This document shows positions 31,101 through 41,792 of a stretch of 64,000 nt of DNA, one piece after another. Source of the DNA: Bathymodiolus brooksi (lineage: Eukaryota > Mollusca > Bivalvia > Mytilida > Modiolidae); NCBI GenBank assembly GCA_963680875.1, contig OY804575.1, forward strand, positions 31,400,494 to 31,464,493, written 5' to 3'. Below the pieces are notes generated by a model. That model was not told where the DNA came from. It saw only the letters and a program-made list of their open reading frames with translations, and searched no databases. Each line of letters starts with the position of its first letter. Within the stretch, counting starts at the first letter, position 1. A program made the translations under genes and the position numbers.

Positions 31101-33546
31101 TCGGAACAGTTACGCAATCTAACAGAAAAACAACAGATACCACACAGTCGGAATAGCTCCAAAATCAAACAGAAACACAACAAATACCACACTGTCGGAA
31201 CAGCTCTAAAACCTAACAGAAAAACAAACAATACCACACTGTCTGAACAATTCCAAAATCTAACAGAAAAACAAGAGATACCACACTTTCGGAACATCTC
31301 TAAAAATCTAACCGAAAACCAAGAGATACCACACTGTCGGAGCAGTTACAAAATCTAACTGAAAAACAAGAGATACCACACTGTCGGAACAGTTCCAAAA
31401 TCTAACAGTAAAACAAGAGATATCACACTGTCGGAGCAGTTACGCAATCTAACAGAAAAACAAGAGATTTCACACTGTCGGAACAGCTCTAAAATCTAAC
31501 CGAAAAACAAGAGATCCACACTGTCGGAACAGTTACAAAATCTAGCAGTAAAACAAGAGATATCACACTGTCGGAACAGTTACGCAATCTAACAGAAAAA
31601 CAAGAGATATCACACTGTTGCAACAGTTTCAAAACCTACCAGAAAAACAAGAGATACCACACTGTCGGAACAGTTCCAAAATCTAACAGAAAAACAGGAA
31701 ACACCACACTGTCGGAACAGTTCCAAAATCTAACAGAAAAACAAGAGATATCACACTGTCGCAACAGTTTCAAAATCTACCAGAAAAACAAGAGATACCA
31801 CACTGTCGGAATAGCTCCAAAATCAAACACAAACACAACAAATACCACACTGTCGGAACAGCTCTAAAACCTAACAAAAAAACAAAAAATACCACACTGT
31901 CGGAGCAGTTACAAAATCTAACTGAAAAACAAGAGCTACCATACTGTCGGAACAGCTCTAAAATCTAACCGAAAAACAAGAGATCCACACTGTCGGAACA
32001 GTTACAAAATCTAACTGAAAAAACAAGAGATTTCACACTGTCGGAGCAGTTACAAAATCTAACTGAAAAACAAGAGCTACCACACTGTCGGAACAGCTCT
32101 AAAATCTAACCGAAAAACAAGAGATCCACACTGTCAGAACAGTTACAAAATCTAACTGAAAAAACAAGAGATATCACACTGTCGGAAAAGTTACAAAATC
32201 TAACTGAAAAACAAGAGATACCACACTGCCGGAACAGCTCTAATAACTAACAGAAAAACAAAAATACCACACTGTCGGAACAGTTCCAAGATCTAGCAGA
32301 ATCTCAAGAGATACCACACTGTTGGAACAGTTCCACAATCTAACAGAAAATCAAAATATATCACACTGTTGCAACAGTTTCAAAACCTACCAGAAAAACA
32401 AGAAACACCACACTGTCGGAACAGTTCCAAAATCTAACAGTAAAACAAGAGATATCACACTGTCGGAACAGTTACGCAATCTAACAGAAAAACAAGAGAT
32501 ATCACACTGTCGCAACAGTTTCAACATCTACCAGAAAAACAAGAGATACCACATTGTCGGAACAGCTCTAATATCTAACCGAAAAACAAGAGATCCACAC
32601 TGTCGGAACAGTTACAAAATCTAACTGAAAACCAAGAGATACCACACTGTCGGAACAGTTACAAAATCTAACAGAAAAACAAAAGATATCACACTGTCGA
32701 ACAGTTCTAAGATCTAACAGAAAAACAAGAAACACCACACTGTCGGAACAGTTCCAAAATCTACCAAAAAAACAACAGATATCACACAGTCGGAATAGCT
32801 CCAAAATCAAACACAAACACAACAAGTACCACACTGTCGGAACAGCTCTAAAACCTAACAGAAAAACAAAAAATACCACACTGTCTGAACAATTCCAAAA
32901 TCTAACAAAAAAACAAGAGATACCACACTTTCGGAACAGCTCTAAAATCTAACCGAAAAACAAGAGATACCACACTGTCGGAGCAGTTACAAAATCTAAC
33001 TGAAAAACAAGAGATACCACACTGTCGGAACAGTTCCAAAATCTAACAGTAAAACAAGAGATATCACACTGTCGGAGCAGTAACGCAATCTAACTGAAAA
33101 ACAAGAGATATCACACTGTCGGAACAGCTCTAAAATCTAACCGAAAAACAAGAGATCCACACTGTCGGAACAGTTACAAAATCTAACTGAAAACCAAGAG
33201 ATACCACACTGTCGGAACAGTTACAAAATCTAACTGAAAAACAAGAGATACCACACTGTCGGAACAGCTCTAATATCTAACAGAAAAACAAAAAATACCA
33301 CACTTTCGGAACAGTTCCACAATCTAACAGAAAAACAAGAGATACCACACTGCCGGAACAGCACTAATATCTAATAGAAAAACACAAAATACCACACTGT
33401 CGGAACAGTTCCAAAATCTAACAGTAAAACAAGAGATATCACACTGTCGGAACAGTTACGCAATCTAACAGAAAAACAAGAGATATCACACTGTCGCAAC
33501 AGTTTCAAAATCTATCAGAAAAACAAGAGATACCACACTGTCGGAA
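19747..33546 (+). repeat. 5.8-kb near-identical satellite blocks, offset 7967 bp
   Basis: The block ~19747-25579 is repeated at ~27714-33546. By eye only a couple of differences are visible over about 5.83 kb (for example near 21562/29529 and 23572/31539). The left edge lies where the sub-array at 25580-27713 meets the common sequence. The right edge lies where 25579 continues into CAGTTCTACAACC while 33546 continues into TTGCTCC. Such identity implies very recent duplication or gene conversion, or an assembly artefact. Confidence 0.88.
25580..27713 (+). repeat. Homogeneous satellite sub-array with 1122-bp internal repeat
   Basis: This island is dominated by one monomer type (CAGTTCTACAATCTAAC) and lacks the mixed-variant order of the flanking array. 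It carries private variants such as GAAAGAGAAGAG, GGATCAGTTC and AGAGATACACAC. It is itself duplicated: ~25563-26684 matches 26685-27713 at an offset of 1122 bp, with a one-base indel near 26560. It sits exactly between the two 5.8-kb blocks. Confidence 0.85.
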
Positions 33547-36240
33547 TTGCTCCAAAATCAAACACAAACACAACAAATACCACACTGTCGGAACAGCTCT
33601 AAAACCTAACAAAAAAACAAAAAATACCACACTGTCTGAACAATTCCAAAATCTAACAGAAAAACAAGAGATACCACACTTTCGGAACAGCTCTAAAATC
33701 TAACCGAAAAACAAGAGATACCACACTGTCGGAGCAGTTACAAAATCTAACTGAAAAACAAGAGATACCACACTGTCGGAACAGTTCCAAAATCTAACAG
33801 TAAAACAAGAGATATCACACTGTCGGAACAGTAACGCAATCTAACTGAAAAACAAGAGATATCACACTGTCGGAACAGCTCTAAAATCTAACCGAACAAC
33901 AAGAGATCCACACTGTCGGAACAGTTACACAATCTAACTGAAAACCAAGAGATACCACACTGTCGAACAGTTCCACAATCTAACAGAAAAACAAGAGATA
34001 CCACACTGCCGGAACAGCTCTAATATCTAATAGAAAAACACAAAATACCACACTGTCGGAACAGTTCCAAAATCTAACAGTAAAACAAGAGATATCACAC
34101 TGTCGGAACAGTTACGCAATCTAACAGAAAAACAAGAGATATCACACTGTCGCAACAGTTTCAAAATCAACCAGAAAAACAAGAGATACCACACTGTCGG
34201 AATAGCTCCAAAATCAAACACAAACACAACAAATACCACACTGTCGGAACAGCTCTAAAACCTAACAAAAAAACAAAAAATACCACACTGTCTGAACAAT
34301 TCCAAAATCTAACAGAAAAACAAGAGATACCACACTTTTGGAACAGACCTAAAATCTAACAGAAAAACCAGAGATACCACACTGTCGGAGCAGTTACAAA
34401 ATCTAACTGAAAAACAAGAGCTACCACACTGTCGGAACAGCTCTAAAATCTAACCGAAAAACAAGAGATCCACACTGTCGGAACAGTTACAAAATCTAAC
34501 TGAAAAACAAGAGATACCACACTGTCGGAACAGTTACAAAATCTAACTGAAAAACAAGAGATACCACACTGTCGGAACAGCTCTAATATCTAACAGAAAA
34601 ACAAAACATACCACACTTTCGCAACAGTTCGACAATCTAACAGAAAAACAAGAGATACCACACTGCCGGAACAGCTCTAATATCTAACAGAAAAACAAAA
34701 ATACCACACTGTCGGAACAGCTCTAAAACCTAACAGAAAAACAAAAAATATCACACTGTCTGAACAATTCCAAAATCTAACAGAAAAACAAGAGATACCA
34801 CACTTTCGGAACAGCTCTAAAATCTAACCGAAAAACAAGAGATACCACACTGTCGGAGCAGTTACAAAATCTAACAGAAAAACAAGAGCTACCACACTGT
34901 CGGAACAGCTCTAAAATCTAACCGAAAAACAAGAGATCCACACTGTCGGAACAGTTACAAAATCTAACTGAAAAACAAGAGATACCACACTGTCGGAACA
35001 GCTCTAATATCTAACAGAAAAACAAAACATACCACACTTTCGGAACAGTTCGACAATCTAACAGAAAAACAAGAGATACCACACTGCCGAACAGCTCTAA
35101 TATCTAACAGAAAAACAAAAATACCACACTGTCGGAACAGTTCCAAAATCTACCAGAAAAACAAGAGATACCACACTGTCGGAATAGCTCCAAAATCAAA
35201 CACAAACACAACAAATACCACACTGTCGGAACAGCTCTAAAACCTAACAGAAAAACAAAAAATACCACACTGTCTGAACAATTCCAAAATCTAACAGAAA
35301 AACAAGAGATACCACACTTTCGGAACAGCTCTAAAATCTAACCGAAAAACAAGAGATACCACACTGTCGGAGCAGTTACAAAATCTAACTGAAAAACAAG
35401 AGATACCACACTGTCGGAACAGTTCCAAAATCTAACAGTAAAACAAGAGATATCACACTGTCGGAACAGTAACGCAATCTAACAGAAAAACAAGAGATAT
35501 CACACTGTCGGAACAGCTCTAAAATCTAACCGAAAAACAAGAGATCCACACTGTCGGAACAGTTACAAAATCTAACTGAAAACCAAGAGATACCACACTC
35601 TCGGAACAGTTACAAAATCTAACAGAAAAACAAGAGATACCACACTGTCGGAACAGCTCTAATATCTAACAGAAAAACAAAAAATACCACACTTTCGGAA
35701 CAGTTCCACAATCTAACAGAAAAACAAGAGATACCACACTGCCGGAACAGCTCTAATATCTAATAGAAAAACAAAAAATACCACACTGTCGGAACAGTTC
35801 CAAAATCTAACTGAAAGACAAGAGATACCACACTGTCAGAACATTTCTAAGATCTAACAGAAAAACAAGAGATACCACACTGTCGGAACAGTTACAAAAT
35901 CTAACTGAAAACCAAGAGATACCACACTGTCGGAACAGTTACAAAATCTAACTGAAAAACAAGAGATACCAAACTGTCGGAACAGCTCTAATATCTAACA
36001 GAAAAACAAAAAATACCACACTTTCGGAACAGTTCCACAATCTAACAGAAAAACAAGAGATACCACACTGCCGGAACAGCTCTAATATCTAACAGAAAAA
36101 CAAAAAATACCACACTGTCGTAACAGTTCCAAAATCTAACTGAAAGACAAGAGATACCACACTGTCAGAACATTTCTAAGATCTAACAGAAAAACAAGAG
36201 ATACCACACTGTCGGAACAGTTTCAAAATCTAACAGAAAA
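33547..36240 (+). repeat. Distal, more heterogeneous end of the satellite array
   Basis: The monomers are of the same family but less regularly ordered, with more private substitutions (for example CACTCTCGG near 35599, TTTTGGAACAGACC near 34336 and GTCGTAACAG near 36118). A short repeat of ~235 bp recurs near 35640-35880 and 35970-36215. Higher divergence at an array edge is expected if homogenisation is less efficient there. Confidence 0.7.
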
Positions 36241-36647
36241 TTCGTAGAAATCGCAAAATCGATACTCGGTCAAATCTACCACTGATCGGACGAGAAAGCT
36301 ACAAATTCCATTAGTATGCTAAGCAAATTGGTGGTGCTGTATACCAACACTGTGGGATCGAATCCAACTGAGGAAAGAACAAAAGATTGTCCGCGTTAAA
36401 AATCTTTACTCTAACACTGTTAGGATTTAATACAGCCTAGTATCCTTCTGTTCCCAGTGAGGTAGACATGCGTACATTGTATGGTTATCACCTGCTTGCA
36501 AGGGTACAGACCAGATGGCAAATCATTGAATATTATATGACAATAACTGTAGATAATGCAAAGGTATTTTTAAACTATTTCCTGGAAACCTAGTTGGTTT
36601 GTATATTTAGAAAACAATTGTGAGACTATTACTATTTGAAAAGTATC
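36241..36647. other. Unique flank of the satellite array
   Basis: The satellite stops at about 36240 and unrelated sequence begins. A tRNA B-box-like motif (GGGATCGAATCCA) occurs at about 36354 and could be a SINE relic, but no convincing A box or tail was found. No gene is apparent. Confidence 0.4.
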
Positions 36648-37151
36648 TTAGTTCCGTTGAGGAAAAATCCTACACAAAACGCGTTTGTATTTACCGAATG
36701 CGCATACAATTTGCTTTAAAGACAAAGATCTATGCAACCGTGCATCTTTCTTTCCTGGCAAATTAATTTCAAGTCCGCTGCTTTTATGTAAAGAACTAGC
36801 AGCCTGTACAGACTCATAATCTTTCATCAATAAAGCGGCTAAATTGACATCCCTACCTTCAAGTATTTGCTTTTTTAGTGTTGTTGAGATAATATCCATC
36901 AACGGCAAAGAGTAAGATGGTACTCCGTTTATCGTAGCCGTAGCTGAGTTGTTGGCAAGATTTAAACCATAGGCATAGTCGGATTCCTGGGATGGAACAC
37001 CATACCAATTGTACAAAGTAAAGTTGTCTTGAGAATTCGTGCTTCTCCTCTCCTCATCATTTGTGGGTAAAATTCTAGGTAATTCTGGCCGTGGTCTTAC
37101 AGCAGACGAGTCCACCTGATTGACATTAAATGAGTCCATTGAATTCTTAAG
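36648..37151 (-). CDS. Degraded retroelement-type ORF (unnamed family), C-terminal part
   Basis: This is an open frame of 163 codons from the first ATG at 37139, in DNA where stops are frequent, so chance is unlikely. The N-terminal half is Ser/Asn/Pro-rich and low in order. The C-terminal half contains LKKQILEGRDVNLAALL, then LHRSLSLKQIVCAFGKYKR and FPQR. From memory this pattern (a short helix with 'I-x-G-x-x-V-x-L-x-x-L-L', then 'L-x-x-F-x-x-A-F-x-x-Y-x-x-V-x-x-x-x-F-P-x-R') is common in uncharacterised invertebrate proteins associated with tyrosine-recombinase (DIRS-like) retroelements. That assignment is inference. The frame stops right after FPQRN, where relatives usually continue, so it looks truncated. 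Upstream it is separated by an in-frame TGA (37152-37154) from a further open frame. Confidence 0.4.
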   Translation of the reverse strand, partial: LKNSMDSFNVNQVDSSAVRPRPELPRILPTNDEERRSTNSQDNFTLYNWYGVPSQESDYAYGLNLANNSATATINGVPSYSLPLMDIISTTLKKQILEGRDVNLAALLMKDYESVQAASSLHKSSGLEINLPGKKDARLHRSLSLKQIVCAFGKYKRVLCRIFPQRN

Positions 37152-37727
37152 TCATGCAACAACTTCAGTTAAATTACCAAGTAGCCGATGTATTTCTCTC
37201 TCCGGTGTGGAAATGTTAGCAACTTCCCAGCTTTGCGAATTATTACCCATAAGTTCACTAGAAACAACTTCCGAGATTAGTCAAGGGGTCCTACGTTAGT
37301 TTTGGATTTTGATGTAAATCAAAATATAAGAATATTCATACTATGTATAAAACAATAAAAGTGTTATTTCCGAGTAAACCCAATTAAGTATAATGCCCCA
37401 GGTCTACCAGAATATACTATATTTAGCATGTGTATATATATATATATTTGTGAAACAGTGATACAATAGTTCAGTAACTTTTTCTATAACTTACCTGTTT
37501 ACTGCCAATATTTCTAAATTTCCCACAAATAAATAGCATTAACTACAACTTGTATCACAAATTATTTCTACATTGACATTAAATGAGTCCATTGAATTCT
37601 TAAGTCATGCAACAACTTCAGTTAAATTACCAAGTAGCCGATGTATTGCTCTCTCCGGTGTGGAAATTTTAGCATATTCCCAGCTTTGCGAATTATTACC
37701 CATAAGTTCATTAGAAACAACTTCCGA
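37119..37727. repeat. 156-bp direct repeat, copies at 37119-37274 and 37572-37727
   Basis: The two copies are 453 bp apart and differ at about five positions. Each contains the minus-strand codons for the end of the upstream frame, an in-frame TGA and the start of the downstream frame. The 297 bp between them is AT-rich, with a TA microsatellite near 37433-37447. On the minus strand the first copy ends with TCAAT followed by GTAGAA, a weak splice-donor-like sequence. Confidence 0.85.
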
Positions 37728-37961
37728 ACTTGAAGAATTTTCACGCATAGGTTCATAGGAAACGGATTTAACATTATCCAAATATAATGGTTTCAAAACA
37801 GTTTTAGTTAAATTTGAAGTAATGTTTATCCCAAGTTCTTCTTTGAATTTACAAGCTGACCACTTATTGCACTCAGTTAAAGCGGCATTTGCGGTAGTGC
37901 CTACCGACAAAATTTGTGGGCGGAACTTACCATAGAAAAAATCACCGTTGATATGAATAGC
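37605..37961 (-). pseudogene. Upstream minus-strand ORF fragment, probably the same broken element
   Basis: The frame is open from a stop at about 37961 down to a TGA at 37605. It has no ATG near its beginning, so it reads as an internal exon or ORF fragment rather than a complete gene. It is polar and Ser/Asn-rich and not recognised. Its 3' part (LLGNLTEVVA then stop) lies in the 156-bp segment repeated at 37119-37274. In that second copy the same frame, with the same TGA, runs straight into the ORF at 36648-37151. The two ORFs may therefore once have been one reading frame. Confidence 0.3.
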
Positions 37962-38235
37962 ATATTAATGAAATTGTATGTTACATGGCCAACGTGACCT
38001 AAAGGTCACATACCTCAGAAATTTGAATCTTCGAAGTGATTTTTTGTAGTTATTTGACTGACGAAGAATATTATTTTTGATAAGACTGAACGTTTCGGAG
38101 GGAGGATCACTAGTGACAATATGCCTATCAAATATGTTGCTCCAAAGGTAACTGAAACTGTACTATTGATGTTTCTTCCTCGAGATAACTGTGGCCAAAG
38201 TAATGAACAATCTGAATGTTTGCTTCGCCCACAGC

Positions 38236-38243
38236 TATTTATA
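38236..38243 (-). promoter_or_regulatory. Candidate TATA box upstream of the minus-strand ORFs
   Basis: On the minus strand the sequence reads TATAAATA in the context GTGAGTATAAATAGCTGTGG, about 275 bp upstream of the minus-strand ORF at 37605-37961. Spacing and orientation suit a core promoter for a mobile element. AT-rich DNA yields such motifs by chance, so the call is weak. Confidence 0.22.
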
Positions 38244-38340
38244 CTCACGGTCCCGGTTTAATTGATCAATTGTCGAATAATGAGAATACCTTGCAGAATT
38301 GTGTTGGCGGCGAGAAGCCATAGTCCAAACCAGAACTGTT

Positions 38341-38402
38341 ACACATTTAAACTGTTATTAAAATCTGTTGCACAAACATTTAAGCTGTTATTAAAAGTTC
38401 AT
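38341..38402. repeat. Short tandem duplication of ~32 bp
   Basis: ACATTTAAACTGTTATTAAA is followed by a near copy beginning ACATTTAAGCTGTTATTAAA. It has no evident function. Confidence 0.6.
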
Positions 38403-38556
38403 ATCATAGTATAAGATATTGCCAGATAAAATAATTATTAACGTGCGACACAATCACTGCTTATAATATGAACGAATCAAGAAGAATGAATATCGTTCTT
38501 TTATCAAACATCTGCAAAAGTAATTAAATATATTTCTCGCGATCCCAAAGAGATAC

Positions 38557-38907
38557 ATGATTTTAGCTGTCTGTCGTTATCAGTACTGCCTACCAGAAGA
38601 CATAAATTCTCAACCGGAAAGAAAAACAAATACACAAGTAACGTTAATTCTGTTCGACTGGAAAACATCAGAATCATTCATGTATAGAACGTATGAAATT
38701 GATTATAAATCCAACTTATTTAAAATAACTAAACAAATAATAAAGGACGAAGTCCTTCTAACGGTAAGCTGCCCGATTTTTCCTTCTATATTGATAGCTA
38801 AAAATCTGCTCACCGGAAGTTTAAAAAATAGATCAATTGATAATTTAGAAACGCAAAAGAAATCTATTTCAATGAAAAATTCCCAATTCTTTGATTATTT
38901 ACTCTAG
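38557..38907 (+). CDS. Unrecognised small ORF, 116 codons
   Basis: ATG to TAG, predicted to be basic and soluble, with a central segment of alternating hydrophobic residues (VLLTVSCPIFPSILIA). I recognise no family. Overlapping AATAAA-type signals follow at once (38918-38923 and around 38929), which would suit a terminal exon. A frame this long can also occur by chance in ~28 kb of AT-rich DNA. A small perfect hairpin (AAGGAC, GAA, GTCCTT) at 38743-38757 lies within it. It may be spurious. Confidence 0.2.
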   Translation: MILAVCRYQYCLPEDINSQPERKTNTQVTLILFDWKTSESFMYRTYEIDYKSNLFKITKQIIKDEVLLTVSCPIFPSILIAKNLLTGSLKNRSIDNLETQKKSISMKNSQFFDYLL

Positions 38908-39272
38908 GCAAAATCGAAATAAACTTTTAATAAAATTCTAATAAAATAATCTCCTTCTACGAAACTCCCGATGGAATAGACTGACTCAATCTGTCTCAAT
39001 CTAGCCGAGATACGAGCCAGGGGACAGAACTTGTCAGTTTACCGATGGAAGAGCGGCGTAGGTAAAATGAACGCCATAACAAATCGGCTACACAATTCAT
39101 TCAAAATAAAAGATAATAACCTGACCGGACGCAATTACGATCGAAATAAAAAGTATGTCCCCTAATTGTTCCTTCAAAACATGAATTAAAAAAATCCTTT
39201 TATAAATAGATACCCCGCTAAATTACTCGTGTTTTGGGAGAAAATTATTCATTATTCATCCGCAGTTGTTGA

Positions 39273-39638
39273 ATGTTGCAGACGACGGGTTTTCATATTT
39301 GTAAACAGAAAACGATCGACAATTGCACTTGGAATCTATCGCTAAAATTCATTGAGGTTCGCATATTTTATTATCTTATGCCTGTAATTGGAAAGAATGT
39401 GATCTCCTGGTTCTATGCATATGTAGAACACATTGAAATTAAAACAAAAACAGTCAATATAATACATTTTCCTTACCTTGATCTATCCCAAAATGTCAAA
39501 ATCCGTGATGTACCTTATTCATTGAAGAGTCCAAGGAATTCCGAATGCAAACTGGTACACATTTATGGTATGCATAAAGGAAAGGTTTTTATGTCATGTG
39601 TATTATATACAAATAGATATGTGAACGTAAATGAATGA
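39273..39638 (+). CDS. Unrecognised small ORF, 121 codons
   Basis: ATG to TGA. It is rich in aromatic and isoleucine residues, with cysteines scattered near both ends, and has no signal peptide or motif that I recognise. No adjacent exon could be linked to it. The length is only marginally beyond chance for this base composition. Confidence 0.18.
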   Translation: MLQTTGFHICKQKTIDNCTWNLSLKFIEVRIFYYLMPVIGKNVISWFYAYVEHIEIKTKTVNIIHFPYLDLSQNVKIRDVPYSLKSPRNSECKLVHIYGMHKGKVFMSCVLYTNRYVNVNE

Positions 39639-40446
39639 ATGCTCTTTCAATTTTAACAGTTGTCAATGAATAATTTACACTAGAAAGGTTATTATGATGT
39701 CGCTTGAAATTGTGTCCGGATCTAGGTCACAGAGTGACAAGAACGGGGTCATGAAAATCTGTTCCAAGTCGTAACAATGCATTGAATAATATATGGGCTA
39801 TGATTCAAAAGGAATATTGGTGTTTAATCTGAAATATGAACATGCAATCAGCTTCATCAATTTGATCAAATTTATAAATTATTATCAAATGTCACGGTCA
39901 ATATCATCGAAATTGTTCGTAATTGCGTCCGGTGGCGGTGAGACTAACGTGTACGGATCATCGTATTATTGAAATTTTAGGACTTCGTCCTTCAAACAGG
40001 TTACCTGTCTCATATTAATCCTATTTTAAACGGGATTGATCTCGGGTGTAACGGAGGAGTATGTAGTTCCTGATCCACTAAATGCACCAGTCATGTGTTA
40101 CTCGTGACATAGGTCCGTCAATAAATGTAGTTCTGTAACAAGTTATTAACGAGGAAAGAAAGAAGTGACCACTACAAAGAGAACGTATGGTCATGATTAC
40201 CTCTTTGATATCTTCAAACTTTTCTTGCAGCAGCCTAAAATGATCAACAGTTTGCTATGAGTGATCGTTGGTGCTCCATGTCATGGCGCACCGTCAGAGT
40301 CTCTCCATCAACCCCCATGTGTACTGTGGTATTCAAAGCAACCGACTAGTTATAATATTTTTACCAGAACTAGAGCTATATTGCTTCGATTAACTTACAT
40401 CTTTCTTTCTTATACATGCTGGGGTGGGTATATAACTGAAACATAA

Positions 40447-41169
40447 ATATTGTATTGCTCCAGATTTCTGCACATCTTATTTTTAATGGTCGCTTTATGT
40501 AGACTGAAGTATATTCAGGACATCAATTATAATAGACAGAACATTTTGTTTCACCCCTTGGATAAAGTAGTCCGTTAGTTTAGGTGGACAAGATTTTTCT
40601 ATCTTACCCCGGCCCCAGGGTAAGACAAGCTACACGCCGTTTTTCCCGCAAAATTGTTTTCCATTGTTGAATTAAATTGTCGATTTATAGTATCTTGACA
40701 GTATTTTAAATGTATTTCACAATAAAATACAACAAAATGTATTTTATTGATAAATATATTATAAATGCTACTACAACAGCGATAAATGCCTGTAAGAAAA
40801 ATATTTGACGTTGGTCAAGGGGAGGTAATTGTTTTTATTTACGTTAGTTACCTAACAAGGGAGAGTACTCTATATTTTCTCAACGTAAGCAAATATTGAC
40901 ACGATAGAAAGAGATGAGAAAATGAGGCAAGCATCGTAAAAGGTGCAAAATGTTGTTATTATAGAACCTATTACAAGTTTGTTAGCTTTATTATTTTGAA
41001 CCTCTTTAAAGTTGTAAAATGAAAATCTTGTTTTATTTTAATATGAAACCGGCACGGCCTTGAATGCTCGCGCATCTGAAAATTATCTGGCAATTTCATC
41101 AAAAGGTGTCGAGAATTTTTGGGCCGAGATATATTAGGGACGACGTTTTTTAGGGCCGAATCTAGTCTC
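40447..41169. other. Intergenic; no gene seen
   Basis: AT-rich sequence. The segment 40890-40950 (GATAGAAAGAGATGAGAAAA, then AGGTGCAAAATG) is related to 41735-41800 and marks a diverged direct repeat next to a foldback element. Nothing else is supported. Confidence 0.5.
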
Positions 41170-41271
41170 ATTCAATCGCAATCATAACTACTCGGCCATT
41201 CTCGCTACCCTGCAAATAATTTTATTTGCAGGGTAGCGAGTATGGCCGAGTAGTTACGATTGATTCAATCG
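41170..41271. mobile_element. 84-bp foldback element with 9-bp target-site duplication
   Basis: Positions 41179-41218 and 41223-41262 are 40-bp inverted arms that pair with only two mismatches around a 4-base loop. They are flanked on both sides by the identical 9-mer ATTCAATCG (41170-41178 and 41263-41271), as expected for a target-site duplication. There is no coding capacity. A 9-bp duplication is typical of Mutator-like elements, but a foldback this short has too little sequence to assign. Confidence 0.85.
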
Positions 41272-41792
41272 AGCTGTCGTTCCTTTATTCGAGTTATCGT
41301 TCCTTACGAAATCTCAAAAGTTAACTTCCGCGTAGAAACAAAATTTCTTGTCAGTATGTCAGAAGAGATTTAATAAATTAAAAAATATCAATATAAGTAA
41401 AACAAGCTAGCAAAATGACTTTTATTACACACGGGTTCCGGGTTTCAGTGGTATCGGACGTACGAGAGAGGGTACGAGACTTCAGGATCACATTTGCGCT
41501 TTATGTTAAGAAGATCTTCATTAGTTGAGTGTGTTAGTGTGTTACCCGGAAACCGGTGTTTACAAAACGTAGAATTTTTTTTTCTTCGACAATATGTTCA
41601 ACCATGTTTGTTAAAAAAATCCTAAGTACACATTTTATACCATAAAGAGCTCGCTTAAGCTCGCATATTACGTGGCATTTTGGTCCTGTGGCTGAGATAC
41701 GGTTCGCAAATTAATGCACCAAACTACACAACAAGTAAACAAACATTGACATGGTAGAAAGGGGTGAGAAAAGGAGTCGAACACAGTAAATG
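41272..41792. other. Intergenic; diverged dispersed repeat, no gene
   Basis: AT-rich. The 3' part (about 41735-41800) resembles 40890-40950. No coding potential is seen. Confidence 0.4.

Larger units (their letters stand above)
1..36240 (+). repeat. Satellite DNA array, ~47-bp monomer, higher-order organised
   Basis: The stretch consists of roughly 770 head-to-tail copies of a ~47-bp monomer. The core of the monomer reads GGAACAGTTCCAAAATCTAA, followed by CAGAAAAACAAGAGATACCA and then CACTGTC. Some units are 45 or 46 bp. Variants recur in a fixed order: CAGTTACGCAATC, CGCAACAGTTTC with TCTACCAG, GGAATAGCTCC with CAAACACAAAC, CTGTCTGAACAATTCC, and GAGCAGTTACAAAATCTAACTG. This order defines higher-order repeats. 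All copies share one orientation, and I saw no other sequence inserted. The array begins before the window; its right end is abrupt at about 36240. The plus strand of the consensus has 22 A and 7 T in 47 bases. No telomere motif or CENP-B box is apparent. Whether it is centromeric, pericentromeric or interstitial cannot be told from sequence alone. Confidence 0.97.

Noticed and set aside
423..35146. Many open frames of 60-145 codons on both strands within the satellite
   Set aside because: They follow from the 47-nt period, which rotates through three frames, and from TCTACC variants that remove the TAA. Peptides are the same low-order repeats in every copy, with no family resemblance.
1..36240. 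CRISPR-like array of regular repeats
   Set aside because: There are no unique spacers: the whole 47-bp period is repeated. The context is eukaryotic and no cas genes are present.
1..36240. Telomeric repeat or CENP-B box in the satellite
   Set aside because: No TTAGGG-type motif and no match to the CENP-B box pattern were found in the monomer variants read.
37997..38012. Nuclear-receptor-like everted half-sites (TGACCTAAAGGTCA)
   Set aside because: A single short motif without a linked promoter or gene. It is expected occasionally by chance.
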